A stretch of DNA of 41,091 nt from the NCBI GenBank assembly GCA_019744775.1, contig JAIETZ010000006.1, positions 1-41,091 on the forward strand, read 5' to 3'. The stretch comes from Candidatus Obscuribacterales bacterium (GTDB lineage: Bacteria; Cyanobacteriota; Vampirovibrionia; Obscuribacterales; Obscuribacteraceae). Below, one piece after another: positions 14,672 to 23,900 of this stretch (its first letter is position 1; every line of letters starts with the position of its first letter). The notes beneath the pieces are model-generated. The model searched no databases and was not told the DNA's origin. It was given only the letters and a program-made list of their open reading frames with translations. Position numbers and translations under genes: made by a program.

Positions 14672-16819
14672 ATGCCTGGCATAATTAGAATCGGCATTGA
14701 CGTCGGCGGCACATTTACACATGCCGTAGCCATTGATGGTTTAACACTTTCCATTTTAGGAAAGGTGAAAGTGAAGACTACTCACAAGGCAGAAGAAGGT
14801 GTAGCTAAAGGTATTATCGAATCACTCAATAAACTTTTGCAGCAAGCTAATATTGATCCGGCATCTGTCGGCTTCATCGCTCACAGCACAACTCAGGCAA
14901 CCAATGCACTTCTAGAAGGTGATGTTGCTGAAGTTGGTGTCATCGGAATGGGTCAAGGCGCCAATAGCTGGCTGGCAAAAGCAGCAACAAATATTGGCAA
15001 AATTGAACTAGCTAAAGACAAATTCCTTACCACTTATCACCGCTTCATCGATACATCTACTCCGCCAACTGATGCAGTCGTTAAACAAGCGATTAATGAG
15101 TTGATTTCACAAGGCGCTAAAGCCATTGCCATAAGCGAAGCATTTTCCGTCGATTGTCCTGAAAATGAAAAACGTGTATTGGCGATGGCGCAAGAGATGA
15201 GTCTACCAGCCACAGCTGGATCCGACATTAGCCAGCTTTACGGACTAAAGGTAAGGACCAGAACGGCAATTATTAACGCCTCAATGTTGCCGAAAATGAT
15301 GCAGACAGCTGATATGACCGAGTCATCTGTTCGCCAGGCAGGCATCAAGGCGCCAATTATGATCATGCGTTCGGATGGCGGCGTCATGGATATTGAAGCC
15401 ATGCGCAAAAAGCCGATTCAAACCATGCTTTCCGGTCCGGCTGCCGGCGTGGCGGCGGCAATGATGTATTTGCATATTTCAGATGGCATTTTCTTAGAGA
15501 TTGGCGGCACCAGCACTGACATATCCGCAATTAGAAACGGCAAAGCATTGGTTAAATCAGCCGAAGTCGGCGGACACAGAGTCTATATGCGCACACTTGA
15601 TGTACGAACAATAGGTGTTGCCGGTGGCTCAATGATTAGATTTAAGAACAACCAAATTACAGATGTCGGGCCACGTTCAGCACACATTGCCGGTCTCGAT
15701 TACGTATCATTTGCAAATTCATTAACTGAACCAAGAGTTCATCAGATACAGCCAGATGCAAAAGATCCAAACGATTACCTAGCAATTTCTGATGGCGATA
15801 CAAAACCGGCGTTTTGTCTAACCACAACATGCGCCAGCAATTTATTGAATTTAGTTCCCCAAGATGACTGCGCATTTGGAAAGCCAGATCAGATTAAATC
15901 GGCATTTAATGTCTTTGCCAAACAACTGGGCAAAAGCGCCGAAGAAACAGCTCGTGAAGTATTAACTCAAGCAAGCAAGAAAGTTATTCCAGTCGTTTCG
16001 CAATTAATCAAAGACTACAAACTGGACCCGGAACTGGTGACACTTGTCGGCGGCGGTGGCGGCGCTGCAGCGCTTGTGCCTTTTACAGCGCAAGAAATGA
16101 AGTTGCGCCATACTCTTGCAGACAATGCTGATGTAATTTCGGCAATTGGTGTAGCGCTTGCCCTTGTTAGAGAAACGGTTGAAAGACAAATTATTAATCC
16201 GAGCAATGATGATATTTTGCGCGTTCGCCAGGAAGCACAATCAGCTGTTGAGAAGATGGGCGCCGATGCGCGTTCTATCGAAGTGCACGTGGAAGTAGAC
16301 AGCCGTACTAATATAGTGCGCGCCACTGCCTATGGGGCAACATCAACGGAGACCTCCACAAATGGGAAGCATTCATTGAGCGATGAAGATAAGCGAATTC
16401 TTGCAGCAGAGTCAATGCGTGTGCAGAACGATGCAGTTATCGTGGAAGCCAAAAGCGAAAAATTCACCGCATTTGCAGCGCCGACAATAAATAAACGTCT
16501 GTTTGGTTTGATAAGAACCAAAGGAAATTCATTGAGATTAATTGATGAATCGGGAACTATTCGTTTGCAAATCAAAAAAGGAATTGCTCGCGAAACAACT
16601 GCTTCTTCTGCTGCAGAAGTTGTCGCGCAAATTGGCGAAGACCATGCCAATTACGGTGATGCCGGTAAGCTTGTACCGAGAATGCTGATTGCCGCCGGCA
16701 ACAAAATAATTGATTTGTCCGGATTGTTGAATCTGGGACAAATGCAAGCACTGGCCAAAATAGAACTTGAGCTTTTACCCAAAGACACCAAAGTCCTAGT
16801 AATTGCCAATTTGGATTAG
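14672..16819 (+). CDS. Hydantoinase/oxoprolinase subunit A family protein (HyuA-like)
   Basis: HyuA-family proteins are actin-fold ATPases that couple ATP hydrolysis to opening of 5-membered cyclic amides (hydantoins, 5-oxoproline), usually with a HyuB partner. The ATP-binding motifs are present: IGIDVGGTFTH (7-17), LSGPAAGVAAAMMY, EIGGTSTDISA and GGGGGAAALVPF. The usual acidic residue after GGTFT is His17 here. No HyuB gene lies in the window. The start at 14672 has AGGAG 5 nt upstream; an in-frame codon at 14627 lies inside the permease gene and is rejected. The protein has 715 residues, slightly longer than typical. The last ~200 residues are less conserved. The exact substrate is unknown. 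Confidence 0.82.
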   Translation: MPGIIRIGIDVGGTFTHAVAIDGLTLSILGKVKVKTTHKAEEGVAKGIIESLNKLLQQANIDPASVGFIAHSTTQATNALLEGDVAEVGVIGMGQGANSWLAKAATNIGKIELAKDKFLTTYHRFIDTSTPPTDAVVKQAINELISQGAKAIAISEAFSVDCPENEKRVLAMAQEMSLPATAGSDISQLYGLKVRTRTAIINASMLPKMMQTADMTESSVRQAGIKAPIMIMRSDGGVMDIEAMRKKPIQTMLSGPAAGVAAAMMYLHISDGIFLEIGGTSTDISAIRNGKALVKSAEVGGHRVYMRTLDVRTIGVAGGSMIRFKNNQITDVGPRSAHIAGLDYVSFANSLTEPRVHQIQPDAKDPNDYLAISDGDTKPAFCLTTTCASNLLNLVPQDDCAFGKPDQIKSAFNVFAKQLGKSAEETAREVLTQASKKVIPVVSQLIKDYKLDPELVTLVGGGGGAAALVPFTAQEMKLRHTLADNADVISAIGVALALVRETVERQIINPSNDDILRVRQEAQSAVEKMGADARSIEVHVEVDSRTNIVRATAYGATSTETSTNGKHSLSDEDKRILAAESMRVQNDAVIVEAKSEKFTAFAAPTINKRLFGLIRTKGNSLRLIDESGTIRLQIKKGIARETTASSAAEVVAQIGEDHANYGDAGKLVPRMLIAAGNKIIDLSGLLNLGQMQALAKIELELLPKDTKVLVIANLD

Positions 16820-16840
16820 GAAATTGAGAGAGGAGCAGCT

Positions 16841-17386
16841 GTGTCCAAAACAATAGTACTTACAGGTACAGGACGTGATCAGGTAGGTATAGTAGCCAGA
16901 CTTACCGAAGCTCTCTTTGAACTCGGCTGCAACCTGCTTGACTCCAGCATGACTTTACTACGGGGCGAATTTGCCATTATCGTCATGGTCGAACTACCTG
17001 GTGAAGAAACACTTGAGGCATTGCAAGCGAAACTTGCCTCTATAGAAAAGTCGTTAGGATTAACCATCCACGTGCGCGAGTTAAGCGAAGCTGAATTAGA
17101 ACCAGGTGATACTCCCAGAAACCCTTACTTGATTTCCGTCTATGGAGCCGATAAGCCGGGAATAGTCGCCGGCATTACGCGCGTGCTGGCCAACCTCGGC
17201 ATCAATATTTCCGACGTGCAAACCTCATCCACAAAATCAGAAACAGGCGATGTATTTGTGATGATTCTGGAAGTCGAGGCGCCTGACAATCTTTCGGTCA
17301 ATGAACTGACAGGCATTCTTACCAAAGAGGGAAAAGCCCTGGGAGTCGATGTAACCGTTCAACCGATTGAAATAATGGAATTGTAG
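16841..17386 (+). CDS. Two-ACT-domain regulatory protein (GcvR-like)
   Basis: The 181-residue protein consists of two ACT domains. The first (about residues 4-75) begins KTIVLTGTGRDQVGIVARL; the second (about 95-172) begins YLISVYGADKPGIVAGITRVL. Such pairs bind amino acids. The best-known relative, GcvR, inhibits the glycine-cleavage activator GcvA; no GcvA is seen here. The start is GTG with GAGAGGAG upstream. It lies 21 nt after the HyuA gene and 1 nt before def, so it is in one operon. A role in sensing the amino acid released by the HyuA reaction is possible but only inferred. Confidence 0.82.
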   Translation: MSKTIVLTGTGRDQVGIVARLTEALFELGCNLLDSSMTLLRGEFAIIVMVELPGEETLEALQAKLASIEKSLGLTIHVRELSEAELEPGDTPRNPYLISVYGADKPGIVAGITRVLANLGINISDVQTSSTKSETGDVFVMILEVEAPDNLSVNELTGILTKEGKALGVDVTVQPIEIMEL

Positions 17387-17387
17387 A

Positions 17388-17891
17388 ATGGCCGTCCTGC
17401 CCATACTTACTTATCCGAATGCTCTTTTAAAAGCTGTCTCTGAGCCGGTTTCGGTATTAGACGAACAACTACTCGACTTTGTTGAGGACTTACGTGAGAC
17501 TTTATACAGTCATCCTGGTTGTGTTGGCATTGCCGCGCCACAAACTGGAAACCTAAGACGCGTGATTGTCATAGATGCACAAAGAGCGAAAGCAGGACAA
17601 GACTTCAACAGCGGTCCCCTCGTCATGATCAATCCGGAAATCAACTGGCAGCAAGGCGACGTGCTTGCCCGCGAAGGCTGCCTGAGTTTGCCTCATCTAA
17701 CAGCCAATGTCAGACGAGCAAGAAATATTCGTGTAAGTTATATGGACAGTCAAGGCACACAACACTCATTAGAGACGCGAGACTTTGAAGCACGCGTAAT
17801 TCTGCATGAAACTGATCATTTAGACGGGCTTTTATTTTTAGATCGCGTCAGTTCTTTAAAAACAGATGTCTTCAGGCGTAAGCGATATTAA
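17388..17891 (+). CDS. def: Peptide deformylase
   Basis: Peptide deformylase removes the N-formyl group from nascent proteins using a metal ion. All three family motifs are present: GIAAPQ (47-52), EGCLS (96-100, metal ligand C98) and HETDH (140-144, metal ligands H140 and H144, catalytic E141). The length of 167 residues is normal. It starts one base after the GcvR-like stop. It ends directly against the stop of the convergent glycosyltransferase gene, with no space for a terminator. Confidence 0.97.
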   Translation: MAVLPILTYPNALLKAVSEPVSVLDEQLLDFVEDLRETLYSHPGCVGIAAPQTGNLRRVIVIDAQRAKAGQDFNSGPLVMINPEINWQQGDVLAREGCLSLPHLTANVRRARNIRVSYMDSQGTQHSLETRDFEARVILHETDHLDGLLFLDRVSSLKTDVFRRKRY

Positions 17892-19274
17892 TTAGCTGCG
17901 CAATAGTGAGCCTTGGGAAAGCCGTCGTGACACTTTCTCGATAATACCTGACAGTCCAATTTTTCTCGCGTACAACAAACTATCTTCCATGCGCGAAATA
18001 TTGAGCGCACACTGGTCGGAAAATCGTTCCATAAGTGAACCAGAAGCCGGAAAACTTTCATTTTCTGCTTCCGTATATTCGGACAACCAGCTTTCTGTCA
18101 ATTCATAAGAATCATCGATACCCGGCTCCGGAAACTTAGAGCTGGACTTGTTTTTAACCTTTGTCAAAGACGCAATGATAAATCTTCTCAGTCGGGACTC
18201 AACAATCTCAGGCGCAAAAGTCTGGTTCATATAAGTACGTCCAGCTAGTGCCAGTTTTTCTTTTTTGTCGGTATTTTCACTTAGATACATGAGTGCCGCA
18301 GCCAGTGAAGAGACGCTATTGGCAATCAAGCCTCTTTGATTGTGCCGGCAGAATTCGATTTGCGCATTGTCCATCGAAGGAGTTGAGTTGGCTATTACAG
18401 GCAACCCGGACATCATTGCTTCAGCCATTGCCAGACCAAATGTTTCACCGATAACCGAATAGTTGACGACAACGTCGCTGGCAGCAAGGGTCCTGCGCAC
18501 ATCGGCGTCTTTGGCGCTTGGTTCCAGCAAAACAGCGGCATTTCCCAGCTTTGCCTTAACCCAATCATGCCTTTCAGGCGGTGCAGCGCGCAAAACAAGA
18601 CAAGTTTTCTTCCTCTTTTGCAGTTTTTCCATTGCCAGCACTGGTAACGGATCCCATTTTCGTAAATCCGGACGGACCAGGCGTGCCACCACAAAGGCAT
18701 CTCCAGGCACATTCAATATTTTGCGAGCTTCTTGTCTTTCAGCATTAGTGATACTGCTTGCAATACCAGATACGGTATCACTTGCGGTACCGCTTGCGAC
18801 ACTAACTGCATATCCAATGGCTTTTTGATTACTCAAGTCTAGTGGTGCCGCTCCGCGTCTTCGAGCATATTGCAAAAGACTAGCTCTTGAAAGATGAATA
18901 TGTCCTGTCCATAGATGATCGGTAGCAGCATCAACTCTTGCAAATGTATTGTATTCAAAACAAGCAACTCCAGCCTGATGGAAAACTTCTACCAGAGCCG
19001 TTTCTGTTGAATTTGGAGCGCCATTACGATGAACGATCAATACATCGGGGTCGTTGAGTTGCAACCAGGAAGTTAGTTTGGACGATGCCACCATATCAGG
19101 TGCAACAATAACCTGCGCATTTAATTGATCAGATCTTGGTCCTGGCTCATTGGTCTGCGTTAAAACGGAGACACGAGCCCACTTTGCTTGTTCGTTTGCA
19201 AGTGATACCAGGTTTTTGGCGTCACCACCAAGTCCCAGATCTAATATCCAGTGTGCTATATGTACTTCAGCCAT
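17892..19274 (-). CDS. Glycosyltransferase, GT-B fold (family 4-like)
   Basis: The protein probably adds a sugar from a nucleotide donor to a surface glycan or protein. The 460-residue protein has an N-terminal acceptor domain beginning HIAHWILDLGLGGDAKNL. Its C-terminal donor domain holds VARLVRPDLRKWDP and the typical GETFGLAMAEAMMSGLPVIAN, whose Glu residues contact the donor nucleotide sugar. A Ser/Ala/Thr-rich low-complexity insert (SVASGTASDTVSGIASSIT) separates the two halves. About 90 extra residues follow the usual fold. It overlaps the upstream nucleotidyltransferase gene by 8 nt, so the two are co-translated. The acceptor is unknown. Confidence 0.78.
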   Translation of the reverse strand: MAEVHIAHWILDLGLGGDAKNLVSLANEQAKWARVSVLTQTNEPGPRSDQLNAQVIVAPDMVASSKLTSWLQLNDPDVLIVHRNGAPNSTETALVEVFHQAGVACFEYNTFARVDAATDHLWTGHIHLSRASLLQYARRRGAAPLDLSNQKAIGYAVSVASGTASDTVSGIASSITNAERQEARKILNVPGDAFVVARLVRPDLRKWDPLPVLAMEKLQKRKKTCLVLRAAPPERHDWVKAKLGNAAVLLEPSAKDADVRRTLAASDVVVNYSVIGETFGLAMAEAMMSGLPVIANSTPSMDNAQIEFCRHNQRGLIANSVSSLAAALMYLSENTDKKEKLALAGRTYMNQTFAPEIVESRLRRFIIASLTKVKNKSSSKFPEPGIDDSYELTESWLSEYTEAENESFPASGSLMERFSDQCALNISRMEDSLLYARKIGLSGIIEKVSRRLSQGSLLRS

Positions 19275-20619
19275 CTACACCAAATTTCTCCGCATCGGGA
19301 TGCTTCCAATACGCATAACCGAACATTTTTCTCACGACGCCGGCAGGCAAAAATAAAACAAGCCAGTGCAACACAATCGATTTCAAGCGACTCAAGATGT
19401 TTAGTTTCTGTCCATCACAGTAGTAGTCCGACAAAAATTGGTCATCAGGAAAAATACTTTCCGACAGTATGCGCAATTTTCTTTTCCCATCGCCCATCGT
19501 CATAGCATTGAGGACAAGCATTGCCAGACCGTTAGCATTCCAAACAAATTCCGTGCTGACAAACTTCATAAGCGGTGCTGTCAATACGACATTATTACCC
19601 AATTCATCGATAACTTCATCGGGAATTTCGGTATGCAAAAGCGATTTCACTCTTAAAAGAGCTGCTCTAGCACTTTCATTCACGCCTTCTTTCTTTAGTC
19701 TTGCAGTCAACGTACGCCATTGAGATGGGTCTTCATTAAGTTTATTGCAAATCATATGCACATCGTGAATCCAACCAAAACCAAAAAGTCTGTGTTTATG
19801 CAAATGGACAAGCTCGACAATTAAGTGATCAACCAACGAAGGCGCCTTAAATACACTTTCACGCCAATGAACATCAACAGCATCCGCAAAAAACCTGTCC
19901 AACTCTTTCATGGATACCCCATTATCGAGCGGATTTATTTTCAATTCCAGATGCGGCCAACCTGGTGCTGTCATTGTCAGATTGTGACAACCTTCCAATT
20001 CTTTTTGTGGCACCAAAAATAAGTCAGCCAAATTCTCAGTCGGTCCAACACCAATTTGGTGGCAATGTCCCGGCTCACCCAACAATGGCTGCCAACCTGA
20101 TTGTTTCAGTCGCTTCAAAAGTTTCGGCATATGTTCTTGTTTGACGACAACATCATAGTCAATACCGACTCGATAATTGAGTTTACTGTACAGTGTCCGT
20201 GCTAAGACCGTGCTCTTTATCCAAATCATATGCGGAAGTTCTTCGTCGAGAAACTTCAGTAATTCAAAAAATCTTTCATCGAATTGAACTGCTTTTATCG
20301 CCGCTTGCTTTGCTTGATTTTCCAAGTAATCAAAAAAGTTCAGTCCATTTGGCAGAGGAATTTTCAGAGATTCCTTTGCATCAAGTTCACATGCTCGTTC
20401 GTAGAAGAGCCCACAAAGACCTGATTCGGCCGCTTGAAACAAAAGTTCGTCTGGAAAATCGTTGAATCGTAAAGCGTCAGCAAGACTTGCTTCCATAGCG
20501 GCCCTATCTTTACGCAAAAGTGAGGCCAACAACTTTTCGGTGATAGGTTGAGCCGGAGCCCCGATCATGTCCCACTGTCTTTCGCCAAGTTTCAATTTAA
20601 CCTTACCACTAAGTGTCAT
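19267..20619 (-). CDS. Nucleotidyltransferase-fold protein (NTP_transf_5-like)
   Basis: The protein resembles the uncharacterised nucleotidyltransferase family often found in polysaccharide loci. The diagnostic block is IKSTVLARTLYSKLNYRVGIDYDVVV near the first third, where D-Y-D would be the metal-binding acidic pair. Downstream HIS-rich HLHKHRLFGFGWIHDVHMI also fits the family. ATG at 20619 is preferred because the other in-frame ATG (20643) lies inside a 24-bp inverted repeat. With that longer start it has 458 residues. No strong ribosome binding site is seen for either. It is co-transcribed with the downstream glycosyltransferase and diverges from the giant gene. The enzymatic reaction is unknown. 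Confidence 0.68.
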   Translation of the reverse strand: MTLSGKVKLKLGERQWDMIGAPAQPITEKLLASLLRKDRAAMEASLADALRFNDFPDELLFQAAESGLCGLFYERACELDAKESLKIPLPNGLNFFDYLENQAKQAAIKAVQFDERFFELLKFLDEELPHMIWIKSTVLARTLYSKLNYRVGIDYDVVVKQEHMPKLLKRLKQSGWQPLLGEPGHCHQIGVGPTENLADLFLVPQKELEGCHNLTMTAPGWPHLELKINPLDNGVSMKELDRFFADAVDVHWRESVFKAPSLVDHLIVELVHLHKHRLFGFGWIHDVHMICNKLNEDPSQWRTLTARLKKEGVNESARAALLRVKSLLHTEIPDEVIDELGNNVVLTAPLMKFVSTEFVWNANGLAMLVLNAMTMGDGKRKLRILSESIFPDDQFLSDYYCDGQKLNILSRLKSIVLHWLVLFLPAGVVRKMFGYAYWKHPDAEKFGVDG

Positions 20620-20628
20620 AACTCGGCC

Positions 20629-20652
20629 TATACATATATCCATATATGTATA
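20629..20652. repeat. 24-bp AT-rich inverted repeat
   Basis: TATACATATAT-CC-ATATATGTATA has perfect 11-bp arms around two C residues. It lies immediately upstream of the preferred nucleotidyltransferase start (20619) and 2 bp from the 32-bp palindrome. It may be an operator or promoter element. Confidence 0.75.
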
Positions 20653-20654
20653 TC

Positions 20655-20686
20655 TTGGTTTGAAATTTCGCGAAATTTCAAACCAA
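20655..20686. repeat. Perfect 32-bp palindrome
   Basis: A gapless palindrome with half-site TTGGTTTGAAATTTCG runs from 20655 to 20686, centred at 20670/20671. All 16 base pairs match. A perfect palindrome this long is not expected by chance in a window of this size. It lies between the divergent nucleotidyltransferase gene and the giant repeat-protein gene and has no T-run, so a protein-binding site or cruciform is more likely than a terminator. Confidence 0.9.
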
Positions 20687-20779
20687 TTTCGGGCCCAGAA
20701 ACTAATTTCAAGTCCCCTTGGCCGGGTATGGGAAATTAATCTACTCCTTTAAAGATTAAAGCTACTGATAGCAATTGAT

Positions 20780-20785
20780 TATATT
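20780..20785 (+). promoter_or_regulatory. Possible -10 box of the first giant gene
   Basis: TATATT precedes the conserved leader block GGGAATAAAAGT. No recognisable -35 box is present, so this promoter is tentative. It would give a leader of about 140 nt. Confidence 0.3.
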
Positions 20786-20787
20786 AG

Positions 20788-20934
20788 GGAATAAAAGTAT
20801 TGAAGTGGACGTAGGTGGAGGAGAACCAACCGCGCGTTGGTTCTGCAGTGAAAACCAGCGGACTAACCCAGTTAGTCATGCCGGTCTAATCTGCTTTAAG
20901 ATGCCACCCCGCTCAAGCCCATTCTGGAATCCCT
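20788..20934 (+). promoter_or_regulatory. Structured 5' leader of the first giant gene, conserved with the second
   Basis: The leader shares, in order, six blocks with 38343-38493: GGGAATAAAAGT, a GTGGA(G) block, GTGAAAACCAGC, a hairpin, ATGCC-GTCTAATC-GC, and TGGAATCCCT directly before the ATG. Its own hairpins are AGAACCAAC/GTTGGTTCT (20822-20844) and GACTAAC/GTTAGTC (20861-20877). GGTGG (20814-20818) could close a three-way junction with CCACC (20904-20908). No Shine-Dalgarno is seen. It matches no riboswitch class that I could recognise. Confidence 0.55.
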
Positions 20935-23900
20935 ATGCGTAGCACTGACCTAATGGCACGGCCCCTGGCTCTTTTGCTAGCCTTCGTTTTAACGATAGGT
21001 GCTACCGCGTTTGCCCAACAAGCCGAAACTCCAGCCCAGCCGGCATCTCCAGCCACCCCCACTGTGCTTGATCAAAGCACACTCGGACAAATGTCCAGCC
21101 TGGTCGTCAATCATAACGAGACGCTGGCAATTGATTTCGGTGCCCTGAATAACGGCATTAACCTGACAGGCAACCTTACCAATAACGGGTCCATATACGC
21201 CTATTCAACCAATCCCAATGTCACTGCCGGCTCGATAGGCGCCAACAACATTTTCAACGGCGGATTAATTACATCCGTTATGCCGACAAGCGGCATTCCC
21301 GGACTATCTTTGGATTTATCTACACTGGTAAGCAACTTCAGTCTCAACCTGAGCGCCATAAACAATATCGTAAATGCCGGAACCATAGCCAGCGCTGGAA
21401 ATTTAAGCCTGACGGCCGGAGGCACGATAACCAACGCGGCAACAGCAGCAAATATGTCCGCAATCCTCTCGGCAGTCAATAACATCAACATGACAGCCAA
21501 CAACATAATGAACAGTGGCGTGATTGCCGCTATGCAAGGCAATATCAATATCGCCTCGCAAGTAGCTTCCAATTTGGTGCTCAACAATATTGCCGGACAA
21601 CTTTCCGCCCTCAACGGTCAAATCAACCTACGCGACCCAAGTTTCGCCGGAAAATTCAACATAAGCGCATTGGGAGGAGACTTCCTTGCACAGCAACTGA
21701 ACGCCTATTCAGGCGAGGGCATTGTCAGTATAGACGTAGGGCGCCTTGTCGGACGGGTAAACGTTCAAGCCGGAGATCTGCATATCGCATCGGCTACAGA
21801 CAACTTGAATCTCGGCGATATTACACTAACCGGCGATCCAACTTTCTACAACACGGCCGGTGACGTGACTATAAGCGGCAATCTGGGAACCTTCGCTTCG
21901 CCATTGACTGTCTTAGCGGTAATTGCCAGTGGCAATATTGTGACTACTGCAGGAGCCGGCTCCATTGATACCCACAACGGATCGGGATCAGGCGGAGCTA
22001 TTACCATGATCGCCGGGGCTCAGTTCACTTCCAGCGGTCCGGCATCCGGCAGCAACGATGTTTCATCAACACTGACAATTACCGGCGCTTCGGCAACCGG
22101 AGGCAGAATCGATCTTTCCTCCGGCACAGCAATTACCTCTTTGACTTCCGCCTCCACTGGCGGAGGCGGAGCAGGCGGCGCCATTCAACTCCTGGCATTT
22201 GCCGGTACAGCGAGTAATTCCGGCACGATCACTCTGCCGACTGCAGTCACAGTAAACGCCAGTGGCAATGGTGCCGGCAGCAACGGCAACATTACCATCC
22301 TGGCCGGAGCAGATACAGGCACCACAATAACGACGGGCGCAATAACATCCAGTGGCGGAGCGGTCAACTCAGGCAGCATTACAGTCAAAACAGCGCAGCC
22401 GATACTAACCAGCGCCGCAGTGACTATTAATCCGGGCGGTGCCATAGGCGCAGGCGGATTTGCCGCCGGTGCCATTACCGGAGCCTCGCTATCCACGTTG
22501 GCATTACTATCAGGAGGCGGCACCATAATAGTAGCCGCCGGTAATAATGCCACCACGGGCGCAATTACGAGCACTGCTACCGCCTCCGGAAGTGGTGGCA
22601 CCATCAGCATCAACACCAACAGCGCAACAAGTTTCAATGTCGGCGGCGGGGGATCCAATGGTTCAACAGGCGCCATAGTAGCCAATGCCCTCACCTCCGG
22701 ACAAGGCGGCAGTATATCCATTACCAACAACGGCTCCGGTGGTATCACACATAACACTTCCGCCAATTTAAGTGTGACTTCAGCAGGAAATGGTCGAGGT
22801 GGCTCTATCACGCTAGACGCTCTAGGTAACGGTATCACTGGAGCATTGCAACTGGGCACTGGTGGAACCGCAGTCACCATCAGCGCCAATGCGTCCGGTT
22901 CAGGTTCCGTCGGTGTTGCACCAAGCAACAACATTAAACTTGTCGGCTCAACCTTAAGCTTCAGCACTAATGGACTTAATCTCAATGCCACAGGAGGCAC
23001 GACTGGAGCCGGTGGCAAAGTTTCCGTTGAAGTGATCGGTGGCACAATAACTGCCGGCACAGCCACAACGCTCAAAGTCAGCGCCATCGGAGGTAGTACA
23101 TCAGGAGCCGGCGGCAGCATCACATTGAGTTCAAGCGGAACATTAACAGTGACGCCCGGCGCCAACTTCTCCGCCAATCCGACAAACGGAGCAGGCGCCA
23201 CTTACAGCTTAACTTCTACCGGAGCGGCCGTCTCAGTAACTGCAGCTCTCAGTGCCAGCGCAGCAGGAGGAGGCGGTGGAGCCGGCGGCACCATCACAGT
23301 CAGCGCAGGAACTACCGCAGGATTCACCGGAGCGCTGAGCGCCAATGCGCTTGTCAGTGGTGCCGGCGGCATCATTCAAATCGACAGCAACAGCGGCACT
23401 GCCTTCAACGTAGGCGGCTCGGGGACGCAAGGGACAAGCAGCACAATAAGTGCCAATGCCGTCAGCGCCGGACAAGGTGGACAGTTATATATAACCAATA
23501 ACGGCACAGGTGGAATTACACACAATACAAGCGCCAACATAAGCGTCAGTTCCGCCGGCAACGGACGAGGTGGAGTGGTATCACTCGACGCCGTAGGATC
23601 CGGCATGACCGGTGCTCTCACATTAGGGACTGGTGGTACAAGCGTGACTGTATCGGTCAATGGCTCCGGCTCCTCTTCCGTCGGCAGCGCCGTCACAAAT
23701 AATATTTTCCTGAAAGGCTCGACGCTTGCCTTCAGCACCAACGGGCTGCAGCTAAATGCAAATGGAGGCACAACAGGGCAAGGCGGCAGCATCTCCGTTG
23801 AAATAATAGGCGGCACACTGACTGCCGGTACAGGAACAACGCTGAGGGCCAGCGCCATAGGTGGCAGCACATCAGGGGCGGGCGGCAGCATATCACTTAT

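Noticed and set aside
20814-20860. Resemblance of GGTGGAGG and GTGAAAACC in the first giant leader to SAM-I riboswitch segments
   Set aside because: The essential TTATC-AGAG start, GGCAACC and later GGTGC-ATTCC parts are missing, and the second leader does not share the resemblance.
20935-21600. TPS (two-partner secretion) domain at the N-terminus of the giant protein
   Set aside because: The sequence has beta-strand repeats and STNPNV but not the usual TPS motifs or an adjacent TpsB gene, so I did not call it.
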